Shown here piece by piece: positions 21,143-34,658 of a stretch of 64,000 nt of DNA; the stretch's first letter is position 1, and each line of letters starts with the position of its first letter. The translations under genes and the position numbers were made by a program. This DNA is from Cucumis sativus (lineage: Eukaryota > Streptophyta > Magnoliopsida > Cucurbitales > Cucurbitaceae): the NCBI RefSeq assembly GCF_000004075.3, contig NC_026656.2, forward strand, positions 496,001-560,000, given 5' to 3'. Below the pieces are notes generated by a model, which saw only the letters and a list, made by a program, of their open reading frames with translations, did no database searches and was not told where the DNA came from.

Positions 21143-24100
21143 ATGGATTCTCCATTACTTCGCCGTCGTGAATCAGTGGACAAACGGTGTTGTAGAGGAT
21201 TGATTTTTCTGCCACTCGGAATACTTGCCATCACAGGTAGTTCAACTTATCATCACATTTGTTTGTTCATTTATTTTTCTTAACTTTTGGGTTTCTCACA
21301 AATCAAGGGCCGAAGAATTCTCATCTGTGGGTAACTGAGTTGTTTTAGCAAACCAATGATTTTGAGTCTTATTGTACATATTTCGGAGTTTTTTTTAGTG
21401 ATGATTTCGACTTTGATTCTCTGTTTGAATGCATTAAAAAACAAAAAAAAATCTCTGTTTGAATGATTTCGCCAGTTGACTGGAAATATGCTTTGGTGTT
21501 GCCAAATTTGACTGGAAGATGAGCTTATCTACCTGCCTCTTTAGTCTTTACTTCAGATTTAATTGGTTCTTATTGCCTGAATATTTGTGATTGATTCGGA
21601 CTTGTTTGATTTCCATTTTGTAGTTGTTGGTCATATCCTTGGAGTTTCATTAAATGGTTCAGTATTTAACGAGGAAAACAAGCACTCTGATGGAATACGT
21701 ATCAATAATTCTGAAATTGTTGAGTCAGACAAGGGAGTTGTTGCTGCTGATGATGGTCGTTGCTCGGAAATTGGAGCATCAGTGCTTAGGCAGGGAGGGC
21801 ATGCCGTTGATGCTGCAGTTGCAACTGCATTGTGTCTTGGTGTGGTGTGTTCAATGTGGAGCGGGATAGGAGGTGGTGGTTTTATGGTCGTGCGATCTGC
21901 GTCAACTTTGCAATCCATAGCTATTGATTTCAGGGAGACTGCACCCTTGGCTGCATCTCAGGTTCAAAATCTCTCTTTTGATAAAACAGATGGATTTCTT
22001 TTGGCCTCCAACACTTTTGGTTCAAATAGTCAAAAGTAGTACTGTGTGTAAAAGATGAAGGTGGAGGGTTCTGTCCAATGGAAAAAGGAGAGTGAAAAAT
22101 TGTATGATATTTCTCTTTGGCAATATGCAGGATATGTATGAAGCCAATTTGACAGCCAAAGATATTGGGCCACTATCAATTGCAGTCCCTGGAGAGATAG
22201 CTGGCCTTCATGAAGCTTGGTTGAGATATGGTCGTTTGGCTTGGAAGTCTTTATTTGAACCTGCTATAAGGCTTGCCAAGGGTGGATTTGTGATTTCTCC
22301 TTATCTAGGAAAATCCTTAGTTTCTTCTACCGAGATGATACTACATGATCCTGGGTTGAGACAGGTTTTCGCACCAAATGGAAACATATTACAAGTAGGT
22401 GACACTTGCTACAATGTTGAACTAGGCAAGAGCTTAGAAACTGTGGCAAATCAGGGGCCACAAGCCTTCTATAATGGAGTCATTGGAGAGAAGTTGGTGA
22501 AGGATGTGAAAGCAGTTGGTGGCATTTTAACCATGGAGGATTTAAGGAACTACACGGTTGAAATAACAGAAGCAATGACCATTGAAGCCATGGGCTACAC
22601 AGTGCATGGCATGCCACCTCCTTCAAGTGGAACACTTGGACTTGCTATGGTTTTGTTTCTCTTTACCTCCCCTGTAAAACTTTTGTGTTTGGATTGAATG
22701 TCCTTTATTTGAGTGATAATGATTTCAGAATCTATTCTTGAACGTTCGTTCAATCTTGGGAAACAGGTCATGAACATCTTTAAGAGCTATAATGACCCTG
22801 ATGCTACTAAAGGAAATATCGGCGTACATCGCCTAATTGAAGCATTGAAACACATGTATGCTGAACGGATGAACTTGGGGGATCCTCGGTTTTCCAACAT
22901 TAACAATGCCGTCTCCAACATGCTTAGTCTATCATTTGCAAAGAAAATTCAAGAAAAAATAGTTGACAATACTACTTTTCCTCCAGATTACTATCTATAC
23001 AGGTGTGGATGAAAGGGAAAACATGCTTGTTCCACCTTTCTGTCTTTTAATTTTTGAAGAATCTAATGTTACATTTGTGGGAGTTCCTTTGACTTGCAAA
23101 AGAGGTTGCTGATGCCTTAACTTCATAGTTATGCTCAGTGTCAGCTAATTTTACTTGTTTTTGCATACAAATTCATGACACAAACTTGTTGTTTTCTATT
23201 ACTAGGTGGAGTCAGTTAAGAGATCATGGAACCAGTCATTTTTGCATTGTGGATGCAGAGAGAAATGCGGTATCTTTGACAACAACCGTAAATGGGCACT
23301 TAGGGGCAGGCGTTCTCTCACCCTCTACTGGTATTGTTCTTAACAACCAGATGGGGGACTTTTCTATATCCACAAATATATCTCCTGATAAACTCCCTCC
23401 AGCTCCAACAAATTTTATCCAACCAAACAAAAGGCCCCTCTCTTCCATGACTCCTATTATTGTCACAAAGGTACAACTTCCATTTACGTCTTTGGTTGAT
23501 TTGGATCATCTTCTTCTTGCTCTATTAGTCCACATTAAATCAGGCTCTGTTGTAAATAGATTATATCTATGATATAATACTAATCCTTAATATATGTTCT
23601 TTAACTCTTCTCTATAATGGCGAGATTGATTTGATTTCGAATGGCAATAATTATCTTTAGAAATGTTGTTTGTTATTCATAGGATGATCGATTGATTGCG
23701 GTAATGGGAGGTAGTGGTGGTATGAAGATAGTTCCTGCAGTGATTCAGGTTTTCCTTAATTATTTTTCCTTGGGATTCCAACCTTTCTCAGCAGTTGAAA
23801 GGTCAAGAGTGTACCATCAGGTTTGTTACTCAGTTTGGAGACAATTTATCATCACAAACCATTGACATTGTAATGCATAGCTTGTGTTGTCTCTGCAGTT
23901 GATGCCAAATGTAGTGAAATATGAAAATTTGACGTGCATAAATGGTGATTACGTCGAATTTTCGGCTAAAGAGAAGCAATTCTTGGAAGACAGAGGTCAT
24001 GAAGTGGTAGCTATGGATGGAGCAGGAGCCATTGTTCAACTTGTAGTTCAAAACTTCGAAGATGCCATTGACATAGGTCGAAAGGGTGGAAAGCTATCCA

Positions 24101-24174
24101 ACAACCAAAATAATTTTGGTGTTCTTACAGCTGTCTGTGACCCTAGAAAGAACGGAAATCCTGCAGTTGTTTAG
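21143..24174 (+). CDS. GGT: Gamma-glutamyl transpeptidase (GGT3/GGT4-type)
   Basis: N-terminal-nucleophile hydrolase that removes or transfers the gamma-glutamyl group of glutathione and its conjugates; the closest Arabidopsis type acts in the vacuole on glutathione S-conjugates. Seven exons: 21143-21236, 21624-21961, 22131-22649, 22767-23002, 23206-23470, 23683-23820, 23899-24174; 621 aa. The start gives a short basic N-terminus and a hydrophobic anchor (about residues 19-42). Motifs include GVVAADDGRCSEIGASVLR, GGHAVDAAVATALCLGVV, SIAVPGEIAGLHEAW, GMPPPSSGT and PLSSMTPIIV. The autocatalytic cleavage Thr is in DHGTSHF (about Thr405). Oddity: the segment before GIGGGGF reads VVCSMWS, where relatives usually have NPM..S. 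All introns are GT-AG. Identity is very secure; the subtype is inferred. Confidence 0.96.
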
Positions 24175-25176
24175 GATATGTGTTGAAAATGACTTTGCAA
24201 GTGTTTGCAAAAGTGTTTTAAAGCATTTCGAAAGTTAGTTTGAAATGGCTCTTAGCTTAGTAGATGGAAAAGAATTGATTCCCATATCTCTTCTCACAAC
24301 ATGTTGCCTCCTTTTGTACATTGACTTAATTTAACCATGTAAATGTTTCTTAGTTCACACAATAATAGAAGTAATAGAAGCATTGGGGTAAGTTGGCCAT
24401 ATCTCTCTTTTCTTCACTTAATGACCTATATTATGTTGGAAAAACAAATTTCATCGGCATGACCTCAATCTTAAATTGCATGGACCGATTGCTCTACAAA
24501 GTTATCATAATTTCCTACTCAAGCGTATATAGAAATGAACTCGAGAAAAAAATTGGTAAAAAAAGAATCAAGAGTTTTTAAAATTATAAAATATTTTAAA
24601 TAATAATAATAATTATTAATTTTCAATTCAAACATTAATTATAAAAAATTAAGATATAGTCATTTTCAACTTATTACTCAAACAGTAGTTTAGTCTTTTT
24701 GATGGATGTATTTAAGGAGGGAGATTATTGCAAGTAATTAAAGTTTTTTAATTTAGTATATAAACTTAAGTATGTATTAATTTAGTCTCTACCATGTAGT
24801 TTTTACCTTCTATTTTGTGTCTCTAATTAGTTTATGGATTTATTTATAAAATATTATTTAGTCTCTTTACTAATTTCTATAACAAAACTAAATTATTCTA
24901 ATTTTTAAAATAAGGAATTGACTAAATTATTAGAAAGCAAAGTTAATTAAAAAGTGATTTTTTAAAACCAATTTTTATTGAAATATAGTTTTGAGGAATT
25001 TCGAATCATAATAACGACGTGGCAAAGTCATTCTGTGAAACGTTGCTACAAATCTGATCGTACAATAGACCTTTCCTGATTTGTGCGACTTCTTCCAAAA
25101 CTTGAGGCATAAAGGCTAATTTGACGCTCAATTGCCAAAGCGCTTTGAAGACTGAAGAGATCGTTGTTGGATCATC
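24175..25176. other. Intergenic between GGT and MPP-alpha
   Basis: The 3' untranslated region of GGT probably extends to about 24370. The rest is AT-rich with no ORF of note. From about 25010 on, base composition rises (CGACGTGGCAAAG and after), which fits the promoter and leader of the next gene. Confidence 0.5.
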
Positions 25177-28100
25177 ATGTATAGAGCTGCAGCTTCACGA
25201 ATCACGTCTCTTAAGGTAACTAAACCTGATCCTCCCCTTTTCACCTCTTTGATTATCTTATTTGCATTTTGTTCTCACACAACGCAACCGGTCTTTCGTT
25301 TGTGATTGTTTCCGATGATTTGGTTTTTACTTGTGATTTTTTTATAAATGGATCTGAATTCGTTGCTCTGGATGTTTTTTCTGCCTTTTCGAACTCCATT
25401 TTGTAATTTACGGTTTGTTTCGTTGAGTTTTGATTAGAAATACACTGAATTGGAGGTGGAAGTGAGTGTTTGAAGTCTCTGTGGGGAAAATTGATATCGT
25501 CGAAGTCATATGATCTGTATATTGAACTGACTGGTTATTGAGTGTCAATAAGTTAGGATCTAATTTGAATTATTTTGGCCCGATTGATAACCATTGTGTT
25601 TTTAATTTAATGTTTTTGAAATTTATGCTTGTTTACTCCCAAATTTCGGTCGAAAAGCAGACTTTTTTTTTTCTTCTGGTTTTCAAATATTTGCTGGTTT
25701 TTCTTGTTGAAAATATTGGTAGAAAGCGAATAACAATCTGCTATTCCAACTTCCCCTTGTGAATTGACTTGGGTTGTAGGTATGATTCTGGCTGTATTGA
25801 CTGCATCTTTGGTATATATATATATTTATTTATTTATTCATTCATTTATGGGGCATTTTCAAAAGTAGCAAAGTAAATTAATATTTTGCAAAATCTACAA
25901 TTCTTAAAAATTCCCCTTTATTTATTTCATTTTGGAATAATCCATTTTCAAATTATTGAGTATAAGGGTAAAAATAAAAGTTGTGTTTATAAGCTTAATT
26001 TTTTAAAATAAAAAATTAGGGATAAATTAGTCACCACACGAGGTATTAGTTCTTTTCTATTGGCTCATTCTGTATGGCTGGTCGGTAATAATAGTATAAA
26101 ACACCTGTCTTTGTCATTGATTAAGTTAATGGATACATATTTTACGATAGTTATAAGTTGATAACCTTCCGAGCAGTTTGCATGGTATAAAACCTTTGCA
26201 GAGACGCGCTTGTGATTTTAGTTTTCAGTCTAACATGATAGAAGGCATCAAATTCAATTCTTCAAGCGGTTCAAATCTTCCGAATATGACTTCCTTAAAA
26301 TATATGTAAACAATCTGCATAAGACATCGGGAATCATATGCTCTGATGGATAATGATGATAATTTTGCTTGCGGATCATTACTCAGGGGCATGCAAACAA
26401 TGGGGTATGCAGATTTGCAAGCTCTAGTGCTGTTGCCTCAAAGCAAAAATCTTCTGGGGGTCTCTTTGGCTGGTTGCTTGGAGACCGTTCTGCATTACCC
26501 CCACTAGACTTTCCCCTGTCGGATGTGACCCTTCCGCCTCCATTACCAGATTATGTCGAACCTGGTAAGACCAAGATCACAAGTCTGCCAAATGGTGTAA
26601 AAGTAGCATCAGAAACATCACCGGTAAGACGAGATGCCATATGAATATATATACTAGTTTTCTGTAATTGTCTTGCTCGTGTTCCTTTTACGAAGGGGAA
26701 ACTGTATTCTTATTTGTTTAATGCAGGATCCTGTCGCATCAATAGGCCTATATGTTGATTGTGGTTCAAGTTATGAGACTCCAGAAACTTTTGGTTCTAC
26801 CCATCTGCTAGAACGCATGGCCTTCAAAACCACAAGTAATCGCAGTCACCTACGTGTTGTGCGTGAGGTAGAGGCAATTGGTGGAAATGTGCTCGCCTCA
26901 GCTGCAAGAGAGCAGATGGGCTACACCTTCAATGCTTTGAAGTCATATGTCCCTGAAATAGTGGAGCTGCTTGTTGACTGTGTCAGGAATCCTGTTTTTC
27001 TTGACTGGGAGGTCAATGAACAGGTCTCCTAGGATTTCTTTCACTATGAATATCATTAATACCTTGCGCCACAAATTTCCTACTTACTGACTCACTGAGA
27101 GATCGAAGCTTGTGTTAACAGCTTTCAAGGGTAAAAGATGAGATTATTGAAGCTTCCAACAATCCCCATGGGTTACTTCTGGAAGCCATCCATGCTGCTG
27201 GTTACTCTGGTGCGTTGGCAAATTCTCTTGTAGCTCCTGAGTCTGCTATACATAGTTTGAGTGGTACAATTTTGGAGAATTTTGTTTCTGTAAGTTGAAT
27301 GGGAGCTTATATTATCATGTTTATTTTTACAATTAATTTTTTAATAATGTTAATTATTTATTGGTCATGCTTCTTCCTTCAGGAAAATTATACTGCATCA
27401 CGCATAGTACTTGCAGCATCTGGTGTTGAACATGAGGAACTCTTATCTATTGCTGAACCACTTCTATCTGACCTTCCAAGTGTTCCTCATCAGGAGCCAA
27501 AATCAGTGTACAATGGGGGTGATTATCGTCATCAAGGAGATTCTGGGGTGTGTATCATCCATATTTTATATTGTAGCATCCAGTCTTCATTTCCAGGCAT
27601 CATTTGTCAATTGTACTCTTTCAGGATGGGAGAACACATTTTGCTCTTGCCTTTGAACTCCCAGGTGGTTGGCGTAAGGAGAAAGATGCTATGGCTTTAA
27701 CTGTTCTTCAGGTCTTAACAATGAATATCTTTTATGGTTAAGTGGTTTTCATGACACTTTGGTTTAGATCATGCACACACTCCCTCTAGTTCAGTCCATT
27801 TTTCACTTTATCACTGTGAAAAGTAAAAAAGAATGATATATCTCATCTCCTAGATGCTACTGGGAGGTGGAGGGTCCTTCTCAGCTGGTGGACCTGGAAA
27901 GGGGATGTACTCTCGGCTGTGTAAGTCCTAAATTTCTTTGACTTTGATGTCCATGTACCTGAGATCCTTATTTTGTATGTTTGTTTTTGTGTGGGAGGTT
28001 TGAAGGGAGGAGATCCATTTTTAATTTACCCATACAATCCAATCCAATCCAGTCCAATTTTAGTTTGCCCACGTGTTTTGTTGAAGCATTAACTTCTACG

Positions 28101-29830
28101 TATTTGTTGATGTGGTGAGCAGATCTTCAGGTGTTAAATGAGTATCCACAGGTCCAGTCGATTTCAGCATTCAGCAGTATTTACAACAATAGTGGCTTAT
28201 TTGGCATCAAAGGAACTACTGTAATGTTTCTCTTTAAATCTTCTGTTAACTTACCATAATGCCAATCCTCTATGCTGATCTTGATAATAGAGTTCTTATT
28301 TATCCCTTTATAAACATCTACTCTAATTGTAGGGTTCTGATTTCGTTCCAAAAGCCTTTGATATTGCAGCTAGTGAACTGTTAGCTATTGCAACTCCTGG
28401 AAAAGGTCAATCATGATGCATTCTCTTTTCCAACATTTCCAGAGGAACCATTATATCTAACTTGATCATGGATAATGTTTCTTTTGTTTACAGTTCAACA
28501 AGTGCAGCTAGACCGTGCAAAACAGTCAACAAAGTCAGCTGTGCTAATGAATTTGGAATCCAGGGTATACATTATTATGTTTTGATTCTCGTTGCCTTAC
28601 CAGACCTCGATGTTAGGTTGTTGGAAAAGAAAAATAAAATAGCATCATGCTTTTGAAAATGTTAATTTCTTTAGAATACGTCTGCTGATTGTGGAATATT
28701 TGTAGGTGGTTGCGTCAGAGGACATAGCCCGACAAGTTTTGACATACGGTGAACGGTATGGTCTGAATCATTTTATTGTACTCTGCATTCACCATGATGA
28801 CCAGCCTTTCTAAATGCTTTCCTCTTGTTCTTGGAGGGTGAAATGAAATCTATTTGAAAGATTTAAAATTTATTAGGATGTCGTTATGCTGTTATTACTC
28901 ATTAAACTTTCTGTTCCATGGTCAATTGTTCACATTTTCCAAATTATATATATCACGTCACCTTCTTAGTGTCTTTTAATGCACAAGGTGCAACAAAGCG
29001 CAATAGTCTCTAGGGCTCAAGACAAAGTACTACATAAAGAAGAGAAAACTAGTTGAAGTGGAAGTATGAAAAACAAAGCCCGAAACACAAAGAATTCTGC
29101 ATTTAGACTTGGTAAATTCGAATTTTTTAGTTAATAAATAACATGGGAGTGAATAATCTAATTATTACTATTTTTAAAAAATCAAAGGGAGGGCTTTGAG
29201 CTTTGAGGCTTCACAACAGGTATGAGCCTTCTTTTGTGAGCTTGCCTTTTCAAGGTGAAGTGCCTCGGCATGTGCCGGATAATGCTTTGAAAAACTGCAC
29301 ATTCTTACCCTTTAGGTTTAGGCCGATTAAAGGCAATACTACACAGAATCTGGTCATAGTTAAGGTTGTTTTTTTCTTGAGGGCTATTAGAGGTTACAAA
29401 TATAATGTGAATTAGTTATGTTCTATATTTTAGGCGAGACTTACAATAGTGATCTATCTTCAAGGCTACTCATGCTGATTTTTAATGACCGTGTGTTATA
29501 TCTTAAATATATAATGTGTGCCACATTATCCAGGAAACCTGTGGAACATTTCTTGAAAGCTGTGGACGAAGTAACTCTGGACAGTGTAGCTTCAATTGCA
29601 CAAAAACTTCTCTCATCTCCATTGACAATGGCCTCATATGGCGATGGTATTTATCATGCTCAACGAGATCCTCATGATATATATCTGTTTATCTTGATTC
29701 CTACCGAAAAAAAAAAAAAGAGCTCTCTTATTAGCTTTCTCTATTTAATTATTTCTTTATTTATTGTTGTTCTGCAGTTATTCATGTTCCAAGCTATGAT
29801 TCTGTCAGCAGCAAGTTTAAGTCAAAGTGA
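25177..29830 (+). CDS. MPPA: Mitochondrial-processing peptidase alpha subunit
   Basis: Substrate-recognition subunit of the peptidase that removes mitochondrial presequences; in plants it is part of the core of respiratory complex III. Thirteen exons: 25177-25215, 26387-26623, 26727-27023, 27122-27289, 27383-27547, 27625-27711, 27854-27920, 28123-28220, 28333-28405, 28494-28564, 28706-28755, 29534-29646, 29778-29830; 505 aa. The N-terminus MYRAAASRITSLK is a typical Arg/Ser-rich presequence. The M16 domain follows. In place of the beta-subunit HxxEH zinc site it has HLLER (about residues 118-122), as expected for a non-catalytic alpha subunit. The alpha-specific glycine-rich loop GGGGSFSAGGPGKGM is at about 335-349. 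EVNEQ, SGVEHEEL and LTYGER are further family landmarks. Long introns 1 and 11 carry repeat-like DNA. Confidence 0.96.
25800..26060. repeat. AT-rich repeat-like insertion in intron 1 of MPP-alpha
   Basis: TA-rich and TTTA-rich DNA (25812-25850) is followed by a segment beginning GGGGCATTTTCAAAAGTAGC. A similarly worded stretch (GCAATTT, AAAATAGTAAAAT, ATATAGCAAAATCT) occurs at 63290-63370, suggesting a dispersed family. Ends are not defined. Confidence 0.25.
28976..29340. repeat. Decayed repeat in intron 11 of MPP-alpha
   Basis: This 777-bp intron is much longer than most others in the gene. It holds GC-richer text such as TGCACAAGGTGCAACAAAGCGC and GGGCTTTGAGCTTTGAGGCTT, phrases common in dispersed plant repeats. 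No coding potential or clear terminal repeats were found. Confidence 0.25.
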
Positions 29831-32800
29831 TCGTTCTTTTCCTATGAACGAATCAAATTAGTCCCCAGACGGAAGATAGAAATTGCTATCTTCAAGCCTT
29901 GTACACTGTCTTCTGAAAAAAAGACAAAGTATAAAGATCCAGTTTATCTCAATAATTGGTAAAATTGAGCAAGCCCTTTTTGTCAATACCGGATCTCTAT
30001 TTGATGGTATGTTTTGTTCCATCTATCTAATAGTAAAGTATTCTTCAGCTAACAGTTCCATCTTGAAGAACGTTCATGTTCTGAAAGCAATTTCAGAATG
30101 TTTGTATTTTGGAACATTGCAATTTGCGAGGCCTCTGAGCAACAATCTGAGTTTTTTTTTTTTTCTTTTAATCTTTAATAATAAAGTGCTACTTGAAACA
30201 CATGCTTGTGATTTTAAGCATTTTTAGATTACAACAGTTCTTTTAAAGATATATTGTAAGAGTAAGCTGGGGACCTTACTTTGTTAGTTTGAATGGTCAA
30301 TTTTAGATATGCTTTTAGACACAACTAACTTTAGAGAAATAGCAACTTTGTGGCAGAAGATTTTAGTTTAGTTTAGTGCATCGTTTATTCGTTATTCAGA
30401 GCTTTTCTTCCTTTTCCTTTTCTTTTCTTTTTCTAGTTTTTCAGTTACTCAGATCTCTACTAAAGGATTGGTTGGATACATACATACGAGGTATTATTCT
30501 CCTAAAAGGTACTGTACGAATCACTTGAAAAAAAATTGTATATTTCTTCTTAAAAGATGCTCCAAATATTAATTTCAAGATGACAGATATAATTCATGTA
30601 TAATTGAAATCTTCAAAATATTATTATTCTTCATATTCCTTGATTCATTTTCTTCTGATGTCAGTCAGTAGTATCAACACTAATTATTTGTTAACTTTGC
30701 CTTAATAATATATTTTTCATAGCCATCATTTTGATCTTAGGTTCTTTAGAAACTCCCCTTTTAGAACCTTTCCCTTTTGCTATTACTACAAGTGAATGTA
30801 TAATGTATATTCATGTTGTGTGTATGTATTATGTATACACACACACATATATAGAACTGTGTATAAGTCATATTAAAATTATTAGATTCACATCCCAATG
30901 AGAAAATAGTTAAGAAAGTATATATGCCTGGTGTGAGAAAGCCAATGTTTTGTGGGTCCATTTCTTGATTAGTCAATGTCAACCATAAATGGATAATGTG
31001 ACTAGCCATATATGAATAGGGTATCATCCATTTAGATCTTTAGACAGAATATATACTATTTTGCTCATTTCTGGTAATTCATGTTTAAAGATAGAGTTCT
31101 TGGTTTCTATTCATTTTTATTTTGTTTAAATTTATTATTCCTTGTCCCCACATGTTCTCGTTTTGTCTTTCTACTTCATATTTTATATAAATATATTTAT
31201 TTCTGTTATATATACTTTAGATATCTGATTAGAATGGAACATTGTGTGCACCATATTGATGTCATATATATATATATATGTAGTTGTATGTGGGTACAAG
31301 ATTGATGTGTGACCATATTAGTTTTGATGTGATTTTCTTAGTTAGATAAGCGAAATGGATCCATTTATTATAAAAGTAAGGAAATCAAATTCATGAACTA
31401 ATTATGGCGTAAAAAGAAATAAAGCTCGATATGGTTATTTTGTTACCCAACATATATGAATAGGGAGATTGAAACCTTTTTTCGACTTTAGGTTGTATGC
31501 TAGTTGTAACGTGCAGGCGCTTTAGCTTTACATTTGTCTTCTTTTATACCCTTTTTCTTGACAAAAAAGATCTTATATATTGATTTGTTTTCACAAACAA
31601 AAATATTTCATCGACAAAATTATCTCCGTATACATCTCAACAAATAAAAAGAATTGTAGTTAAAAGAATTGTAGTTAGTTATGTTTTGCTTTCATTTTAA
31701 TGGGAAACAATAGAAAGATAGTCAAAGATAAGATTAAATTTGTATGAAATGAGTGAAATAATTTTGTAGCTTGTTAGATTCTCATTAAGAAATTGAGGCT
31801 CGTTAACCCACCTCTAAATGGAAAAGAAAATCTTTCTACCCTTCTACCAAAAGGTAGTTTACCCTAAGTTGCAAAACTTTATTAGCAAGTTAAAAAGAGA
31901 ACAATGTTAGACAAAATAACAATCTTAACCATCTTAACTCAAACTTGGACGTATTTAATTCTAAATCATAGTTACTCGACACCGATAATTTATATTCTAG
32001 TTACTTTTACAAAAGCTTGACACGTAGCTAACATATGTTATAGGAACTTCCATCTTTTCCTTTTTATCTCTTATGTAATACATTTATAGTTCCCAAGAAC
32101 AATTCCTTCCACATTATGGCTATTAGCTCCTTTTCTAAAGAACATAACAAACAAACAAACAGTAATTTTGAAGCTAAGTAATGGGTTTTCAGTGGTATAG
32201 TGTTTAGTAAACTAAAGCAATTAAGAAGATACAAGTAATATAAGAGTGATATTTTCTTCATTAATGAAAGGGAAAAAAGAAAAGAAAAGAAAAGAAAAGA
32301 GTTGTGAGACAAAATGAGCAAGCATGGGCAGAAATCAGTTGGAGAAGACATCATTTAAGAAGCTTCATAATGATTTGCTTCTTGACTCATCAAAGGAAGT
32401 ATGTTATAAACGTGAAAGACTAACCATCATCTTTTCTATTTGCTTTTGTGGGCCTCAAGTTTTCCCCATTTCTCGACCACGTCATACCCCTTCTGGGCTC
32501 CACTCCCTTTTCCCTGTCCACAGTTTTCCCTCAAAAGTTCAAAACCCCTTCCTCCCCAACCCTCTTCTCCGTTACCAACAAAGTGATCAGTATATGCATA
32601 GCTAAACATTAGTTAGACATACACTAATTAACTTATACTCTTTTAGATTGGTTATGAATAAAGTGAAGATAGCTGTGTATTGACACATCGTATCTCAGTT
32701 TTATGCAGTGTCTTCTAGATTGTACAGTTAGTGTATCACATGACAGACTTTTTCTTTCTTTTCGCTATGCTTTTTTTTTCTTCTTCTTCTAAGTCCAAAA

Positions 32801-32886
32801 AATCTTAATAAAGATAAAAGAGAAAGAGATTGAAAGAATTTATGGGATTAATTAAAAAGAAGATGTTAATTAGATTGAATTAAAAA

Positions 32887-32911
32887 GGGGGTGGGGGGTG
32901 GTGGGGGTGGT
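32887..32911 (+). repeat. G-rich tract, possible G-quadruplex
   Basis: Runs of 5, 6, 2, 5 and 2 Gs are separated by single Ts on the + strand. This exceeds anything else in the intergenic DNA here. A structure is possible but not shown. Confidence 0.4.
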
Positions 32912-32967
32912 CCATCAAGAGTATACTGCTCAATTGCCTTGCTTATCAAGCAACCTTTCTTCTTAAT

Positions 32968-32989
32968 CTCTCTCTCTCTCTCTCTCTCT
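32968..32989. repeat. (TC)n microsatellite
   Basis: Eleven TC units followed by TTTATAACA. Confidence 0.85.
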
Positions 32990-34428
32990 TTTATAACATT
33001 CATTCATAGCTAAAAAAAAGGCATAATGAGCACCACCTTAGCTCAATACCCATGTGACTCTTTCTCTTTCTCTCTTCCATTTCCCACATGAATATATATA
33101 TTTAGCCTTCCCAAAGTGAAACTGTCATGCAAACAAAAAAAAAAGAACAAAATTCAAAAAATATAAAAAAAAGTTTGAGAGTCTAATTTTAACACACATA
33201 TCAATTTGAGAGTAAACATTTTACAAAATGAAAGTTTGAAGGTATAATTACATGTCATTCATAGTTAGTGTAATTTAGATGTGATTTTGTAATTTATTCA
33301 AACAATAATAATAATAATAGGTGTTTGTACTCTATAAAAAGGGAAAAAAGAGAAAAAAGATTTTAGCATTAGAATATGAGTTTGTACTCAAAGGCTTTGC
33401 CACGTTATTGTAATAGTGATAGTCTTAAGCTTATTCACTTCAAGTTGGTAGTAGGTTGTTTTTATCGTCTTCTCCAATTTTTTCTTTTAGATTTATAAAT
33501 GCATATTTTCTACCCTTCAAATCAAACATAAAAGGTTCAATTCTTTTCTTTTTTTTAGCTTCCAATTTTATATTTATTTCAATTATTTTCACGTTTTTAG
33601 TACGACATTTATTAACAAGAAACTAAAGAAAGCGTGGAATTAATAATCAATACACTAGAATATCTCAAATAGATTGATACATCCATGTTTTAGTTAGAAC
33701 TTGAAGGCAATCAAATGTATAGTACTTAAACAAATGGTGTTGTGTTTAAGTTGGTTTGCATCTATTATATATTGTTGGAAAAACCCATCTACATATAAGC
33801 AGAAAAATTTCATAGAAATTGAAAGAAAACAATAACTAATATTGAAAATCTTTAAAAATAAATTGTTATGATCACACAAAATAATTATTTTCTTGATCCT
33901 AATTGCAAAAGAACACTCTCTCGAAAGCGTAAGAACCTCTAAGCTAGCTTAAAGTATTTCTAACTAGAATAATTTAAAATAAAAAAACAACTTCTTTTAT
34001 GGTGTTTAATTTGAAACTCATAACTTTCTTGAACTTTTATGATGGGAGACACCTACGTTTTTTATATTTTATCAAAATTTCACATATAAGACACAAAATC
34101 AAGAATAATCTAACTTGATAAACACAAACATAGACTGAACTTTTCCTAATTTTAACAATGTGTGTGTGAAAATGGAGAGAAGGGTGTGGGCTAAAACAAA
34201 ACTATATATATTTATTTATATATATATATATAGATATATAATATAATATATGAAATTAATTAGTAACTTTAGGAATTGGGCCTAAGAGAGAGGGTAAGAA
34301 AGAAGAGCATTTTGTTGTTGGTTTGGCTTTTGCTTTTTTAATTTAGTCAGTCAATTGTTCAAACACACAAAAGAAACAAACCAACAGACACTCTTAAGAC
34401 CTTTATTACAAAAAAATCAACTTGGTTT

Positions 34429-34487
34429 CTTCTTCTTCTTCTTCTCTCTCTCTCTCTCTCCCTCTCTCTCCCTCCCTCTCCCTCTTT
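34429..34487. repeat. CTT/CT-rich tract in the presumed NAC leader
   Basis: A TTC run passes into CT and CCCT repeats, about 630-690 bp before the NAC start codon. CT-rich tracts like this are common around plant transcription start sites and leaders. Confidence 0.8.
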
Positions 34488-34587
34488 GGTTTTTCCTTTT
34501 CCCCACAAATTAACCCCATACAATAATATATTTCATATTTTATATTTTATACTTTGTATTATCATATATATCATTTTCTATATCCCT

Positions 34588-34658
34588 CTTCTTCTTCTTC
34601 TTCTTCTTCTTCTTCTTCTTCTTCTTCTTCTTCTCCTTCTCCTTCTTCTTCTTCTTCT
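34588..34658. repeat. (CTT)n microsatellite in the presumed NAC leader
   Basis: About 23 CTT units with a few CCTT interruptions. In one frame it appears as a poly-leucine ORF, which I regard as an artefact. It lies about 460-530 bp before the NAC start codon, within the likely 5' leader or core promoter. Confidence 0.85.

Larger units (their letters stand above)
29831..34425. other. Intergenic between MPP-alpha and the NAC gene
   Basis: The MPP-alpha 3' region probably reaches about 30240. The remaining 4 kb is AT-rich and contains no supported gene. Noted inside: TA/CA tracts near 30830-30850, (AAAAG)n at about 32275-32300, a G-rich tract at 32887-32911 and a (TC)n tract at 32968-32989. 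The stretch 32320-32610 is less AT-rich but has no recognisable protein. Confidence 0.5.

Noticed and set aside
32320-32605. ORF of 93 codons in the MPP-alpha to NAC spacer
   Set aside because: The frame has no recognised motif, no signal peptide and no splice context; treated as chance in a less AT-rich patch.
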